This document shows, piece after piece, positions 59,501-64,000 of a stretch of 64,000 nucleotides of DNA. Numbering within the stretch: the first letter of the stretch is position 1; each line of letters starts with the position of its first letter. Under the pieces are notes generated by a model, which was not told the DNA's origin, searched no databases, and worked only from the letters and a program-made list of their open reading frames with translations. Position numbers and translations under genes: made by a program. Source of the stretch: Branchiostoma floridae (taxonomy: Eukaryota; Chordata; Leptocardii; Amphioxiformes; Branchiostomatidae); contig NC_049980.1 of the NCBI RefSeq assembly GCF_000003815.2, positions 27,258,434 through 27,322,433 on the forward strand, written 5' to 3'.

Positions 59501-62500
59501 TGTTGAGGCGGTGACCAAACTCAAGTGGCAGTCGACGGACGGGACGGCGATCGAGGGACTGAAACAGCCAGCCCTGTTTTGTAGTTCGGCGTCCTGGGGC
59601 TATTTTACATCACTGTCCTGCGGATCTCACGGCGAGGTATGTTTTATGCAATCATTGTTTCCAAACAATACCCGCGTTGAATTCGTCTTTGTGACTACAT
59701 TCCTTGTTGGCTAGTAGTTAGTAGCGCTTTTGGTATGCTTGGGCTGAACAGAAACTTATCAGCGACATAACGGAGCCTTACAAAACACAAGTCACAAGCA
59801 TGATACTTGCTGAGTAACTGTTGACTTATTTGGGAAAAAATTGAATCATCATCAAAACAGTACTTGTATACACATATGTTTGTCTCAAGCCTGGTATTTA
59901 TTCGCATAGGAACATTCTGTTCCAACGGTGTTTACGTGTTTGTTTATATGCGACGTCTCGTACACAATGCAAAGTCCGGCCGGGGAAGCAGATCACACCT
60001 TGTCACTAATTATGCAACGCTAGACTGTTTCTGCCGCGCCCTCCCGGGGGACTTTTTTGGTATGATAATGCGGAATGTAACGGTGATAATGGCGATACCA
60101 CAATCAGATGCATTTGTTCCTGTTGTATAACAAGCCATTCACCATTTCTTTTCATATACACCCTAATTACTTTGACGGACGCATCCATCAAACATGGATG
60201 CTTTAGCTATCTCAAAATTTGATGGGATTATTCTTTCTCTTTTTCAGAAGGCGGGTCGACATTCTCTGGCCGTGTCAACAGCTGGGAGAACACTGGACTA
60301 CAGGAAGGGCACAGAAGGAATTGAGCTGGGAGGGATCAAGGCGTAACTATCCTGAAAAGAAGCGGAGCACTGTCACTAGTAGAAAGGAGGCTTTGTGCTG
60401 TTGCGAGAAGCTGTACATACTGATACTATAAGTCATGTTAGTTGTACTTTACAAGCTGGATTCACTATCTGTATCCTGTAGCCGGATGTGGAAATTCCTT
60501 AGAGTTGGACATCGCGAAGACTTTGATTTGTAATAGAAACAGATATTCGTAGAAGCAAGATTAGCCACAGACTCCCATGTCAGCTTTACATAAAAGTCAA
60601 ATTGTATTCACGTTTGATCCTATATTCTATTTGGAAGTATAAGAAGTCATGTGATATTGGCGGTTAAAGGATTCAACTTTCCCTTAACATAATTAGATTA
60701 CAGGGACTCTCTGTACATACCTGGTATAACCCATTCTTGTTGCAATATTGTATCTGTATACATATCATGTGGCAGACAGGATTCGGCCTCGATGACATTA
60801 CGTCGTTTAGTTCTTCTCAGGACTGGTTTAGAATAAGATTATTCTGTGCATTCTTTTCTATTTCAAATCGTGTTAGACTTTTATAAGAAAGTAATTGGGC
60901 ACACATGATATTGTGATTTGTCAAATGTGCGGAAAATTCATTAAAGTGACTTTGTATCTGCAGAAAATCCCGTTTTGGATTCTTTATGATCTGATCATAC
61001 GAAGAAATCCCTAAAAAACGACTTCGCATCCGCGGCAAATGCCGCATTGGGATTTCGTAGGATCCGACCATGATAAATATACGAGGAAAATCCTATAAAA
61101 ACGACTTCGCATCCGCGGCAAAGGCCGTTTTGGGACCCGTTCATTCCAGGTATTCGAAGAAATCCTTTGAAAAACGACTTCGCATCCGAGGGAAATACCG
61201 TTTGGGGATTCTTTGCGATCCGATCATTCCAGGTATTTGAAGAAATCCCTAAAAAAAACGACTTCGCATCCGTGGAAAATCCCATTTTGGGATATGTTTG
61301 AGTCTTTTCATTCCGGATCCCAAAAATCCAAATTTCGGATATTTTAGGGATCCAACTCGAATCCGTTTGCATTCGCTAGCATTTGTTACAAATACGCAAA
61401 TATCCCTGCTCGAATATGGCTACATCCGATACCCTTTCCCCCAGTGTGCTTCTTTCCTCTGATCACTTGAGTCCCTGCAGAATAGTCTGCTGCTCTTTAG
61501 ATATACAATGTCAATCCTTTCTGTGGTTCCAGTGCCAGACTATTCAGCCAGGAAGTGACCAAAGGAGCTAGAGGATACCAGACTAGAAAATGCAAACAAT
61601 GTGACAGTTAAATGACATTTAACACCTACACAATAATAGCTTAATAACATTCTCTTCCCATTTCATTAATGAAATGCCCCTACAAATGTACCTGTATGCC
61701 CGCCATGTGCTGCCCAGTGTAGTGCTGTACATCCTGCCTTGTCCAAGCCATTCACTGCCACCTGAACATAACAATTGAATAAGTCCATTTATGTAAGACT
61801 GCATATTTCTGGTAATGTAAGCATAAAATCTCATCTGAGATAGTACGATACACAGTATATAAAGTTTCACACTTTATCCAACATAAGAGACCTTCAGGAA
61901 ATCTGGCCAAATTCCAGATGAAGACGATGAATATGACCAAACATTTACTTGCAATGGATAAAACTTTAACTTCTGTGGATAAAAGTAAAAACTTTTGATT
62001 AAAAAGCTTTAAGGTATATTTGCCTTCAGTGGAAAAATCGCACTAGCCCAACCAGGTAGAACATGCACTGCCCCAGTCTGCATTTTCACTTTGATTTCCC
62101 TGGGTTATTGTGCCTAATTGTTTCTGCAAAAATCTGAAAACCAAGAAAGGGAATTGGTGTAATCGTACCTTATCACTATCATAATTAGGCCCCCTTTCCA
62201 CCGGACAGTGATTGCTGAGTTACCTCACAGTGATACCATGTATGCAACCCATGATTTCATAATTGGAATATGATACAAGACATAATATGTAATTATGATT
62301 CAAAAGACAACAAAACAAACAAAATGGAAACATTCTAAGAAATTTGTTTGTTTGCTCAGCACTCACAGACCCTAATGGAACGAGGGAGTTCACTAGGACC
62401 AAACCATTTTTGGGAAGCGGGTGTGTTGACTCACCCTGTTAGCCAGACACTCCTTCAGGAAGGTCATGTTTCCTGCCAGGAAGGAACAGCTCAGTGTTAG

Positions 62501-64000
62501 TGTGTGCCATACAGAAGTACAAGATAAACAACTATGACAGGCCCTGTATTCAACTCTGTCGGTTGGAATAATGATGGGCATTCAAGAGTTAGATCTGCCT
62601 GAGAAACCTTTCTGTATCACTGTACAATGTACACCATGGATTTTTTGCCATGTAAATTTTGTAAACTAGATCTAGTCTTTGGCAAATGTTTCTAAAATGT
62701 AAAATGTATTTACAGTGTCAGCTCATACATCATATAAAATACATGTGTTAAAATACTGCCCTTTTTGCCACAAATAACAGATATTTTGAGATGATGGATT
62801 TCCTATCTCTTACCTCTTTTGGCAGCCTCATGCATGGGGTTATCAACTGACTCCATTCCCTCTTCAACTGGAGTAAAAACACAAAAATGGCATGATGTTT
62901 GGAAATATACTAACTTTTAAGGAACATATACACATACAGGTAACATTACTGATTACAGACATCTACTTCCCAGCAGATTAACAAGAATTGAATGTATAAT
63001 ATCAGACTGAATGACATGCAGTATTTGTATCTATGTAGCCAGCCAGAGTATAACCACCCTTTGGTATAACACATTGCCTTTACAGGCACGAGAGCCTTAT
63101 GTTCTCAACCAAATTTAAGTCTACACCTAGGTGGACTGAAAAAAAGTTGTGTTAAATGCCTTTCCTAAGGACACAACATCAAGCCAGGAATGAAGGGGAT
63201 TAAACCCATAACCTCTGAGTCTGAATCTTGTGTCTGCTAGCCAAGCAATTTGGCCACTTGACACCAAGAATTATGTGAATGAGCATAAAGTTTATAAAAA
63301 AATGCAAATTCACAAAAAAAACAAATGTATTCAGGTTATATCCCCAACCCACACAGTCACATACTTCCTGCGTCCATGCGCAATGAAATTAAATGCATAA
63401 AAGCAAGACAATGCTTCAGGTCCCTCTTGTTTTTCTCTCTATTCATGAATCATATTTCCTGGATGAGGCAGACATAGGAAATTGTCTACAGAAATTGCCC
63501 AACTACATGTAATGGTTACTATGGAAACAACACTGTTGTGTCCTCACCATAGTTACTGGGAATGAGCCCCGACCTCCCTTCACATGTAGCCTTCCACCAG
63601 CCAGAGTCAGACTGAGGAGAGACAAAAACATGTTACACGTCATTTATGTCACTGTACTGCCCAATTCTATAAACTTTAATGATTGCATCAAACAAAAATG
63701 GTGCAGTTGAACAACCGAGTATTTTAAACCTTGAGGACTGAAGTGTGGTTATTGATACTACATTTTGAAATGTTGGGAAGGAAATGTATGGTAGGAAATG
63801 TATGGTTTCATTCTTAACAATTACAATACCTACTATCAAAATCAATATTTCAGCTTTTGCTAACATTGTAAAACAACCTACTCAAAATCAACTGCAACGA
63901 GGAAAGTTGCATGTTTGTAAGCATAAAAATACAAGGTTGAGTAGCATACAAATGTAGGAAGCATGTCAGGTAACTTACCATATCATTGACATACAGCACA
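56569..64000 (-). CDS. OSTF1: Osteoclast-stimulating factor 1 (SH3-ankyrin adaptor), 5' end outside window
   Basis: Minus-strand exons in coding order: beyond 64000 to 63979, 63611-63548, 62867-62814, 62472-62435, 61761-61692, 58298-58249, 57403-57325, 56893-56801, 56624-56569 (TGA). All phases agree. Seen: the SH3 C-terminal half ([27 protein letters not shown]), linker [15 protein letters not shown], ankyrin repeats ([54 protein letters not shown]), and an acidic end [13 protein letters not shown]. This matches remembered vertebrate OSTF1 in order, domain content and the EEDSD-type terminus. Known: OSTF1 is a small cytoplasmic adaptor whose SH3 binds proline-rich partners and which was first described as promoting osteoclast formation. 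The SH3 N-terminal half lies right of the window. The intron 61691-58299 is swollen by repeats. Confidence 0.95.
58380..58985. repeat. Diverged tandem array built on ACGGATGC / GCATCCGT
   Basis: In the largest OSTF1 intron. Three diverged units (about 58496, 58635, 58815) share CACATcCGTAACGCATTcGT, GGcATCCGTaA, GcAAACACGGAA, GcTAACACaGCATCCG and GGATACTTAC. The 8-mer GACGGATG and its complement recur many times. Confidence 0.8.
59171..59253. repeat. 83-nt hairpin with 32-bp arms
   Basis: CAAGATTACCAACAATGCAC TGCTCCAGTGGA pairs with TCCATTGGAGCAGTGCATTG TTGGTAATCTTG with one mismatch, around a loop of about 19 bases that itself repeats GCTCCAGTGGA. Size and pairing are pre-miRNA-like, but a young foldback element is equally likely. 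Confidence 0.85.
59330..60346 (+). other. Possible nested two-exon transcript in the OSTF1 intron
   Basis: CCAAT-box-like TGACCAATCAG at 59338 is followed by a CpG-richer stretch. An open frame ends at donor GGCGAG|gtatgt (exon end 59636). An acceptor ttttcag|AAG at 60248 continues the frame ([20 protein letters not shown]) to TAA at 60344. No ATG opens the first exon's frame after the upstream TAG at about 59492, and I recognise no domain. It may be an lncRNA, a gene fragment or chance. Confidence 0.25.
60955..61310. repeat. Minisatellite of about 80 bp, 4 copies
   Basis: Each copy has GAAGAAATCCcTAAAAAACG followed by ACTTCGCATCCG, gGcAAAtgCCGTTTTGGGA and a GATCCGATCATtcCAGGTAT-like stretch (cores near 61016, 61103, 61175, 61258). 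On the minus strand this gives a recurring but meaningless DAKSFF peptide. Confidence 0.88.

Noticed and set aside
58380-61310. CRISPR-like array
   Set aside because: Units are 80 bp or longer, diverged, without uniform spacers, and the genome is animal; these are minisatellites.
60995-61372. 125-residue minus-strand frame with repeated DAKSFF
   Set aside because: Produced by an 80-bp minisatellite; the repeat drifts in frame and the peptide has no known features.

Overview
This window looks like invertebrate chordate DNA, most likely amphioxus (Branchiostoma). The reasons are vertebrate-like orthologs with short, phase-conserved introns, GC-rich exons in AT-rich introns, and a dense load of foldback/MITE-type repeats. 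Two N gaps (14963-15696 and 19573-19885) show it is a draft assembly. Exon models were built by hand from splice sites, reading-frame continuity and recalled family sequence. No database was searched.

Layout. (1) 636-4538, plus: the 3' part of ATR (kinase lobe and FATC end). (2) 6441-19339, minus: a complete span of a myotubularin-related pseudophosphatase of the MTMR10/MTMR12 type, convergent with ATR, with one apparent frameshift and a duplicated mini-exon. (3) 19340-22740: a repeat-rich intergenic zone of CACGTG-bearing repeats and foldbacks, ending in a promoter-like cluster of three NRF1-type sites at 22777-22883. (4) 29550-31218, plus: a two-coding-exon extended SDR (NAD-dependent epimerase/dehydratase), probably with a noncoding first exon at the 23 kb promoter and a 6.5 kb repeat-laden first intron. 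(5) 35900-41959, plus: a 12-exon patatin-like phospholipase of 572 residues with a C-terminal EF-hand. (6) 41960-48224: a transposon graveyard holding MITEs in inverted pairs, a LINE fragment, a tRNA-type SINE and a triplicated TATA-bearing module. (7) 48225-50704, plus: a four-exon SLC16 monocarboxylate-type transporter of 472 residues. (8) 51609-53012, minus: an intronless LRR transmembrane receptor whose cytoplasmic tail is six 14-residue repeats, each with a YEND motif. (9) 56569 to the window end, minus: OSTF1 (SH3 plus ankyrin adaptor), cut off at its 5' end, with a repeat-rich 3.4 kb intron.

The genes do not form a functional unit; this is an ordinary metazoan neighbourhood of unrelated genes. 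The observations most worth following are the YEND-repeat LRR receptor, which looks like a multivalent phosphotyrosine scaffold; the patatin/EF-hand fusion; a MITE whose terminus is exactly the 5' splice site of an MTMR10/12 intron; and a phase-compatible duplicated 45-nt exon in the same gene.
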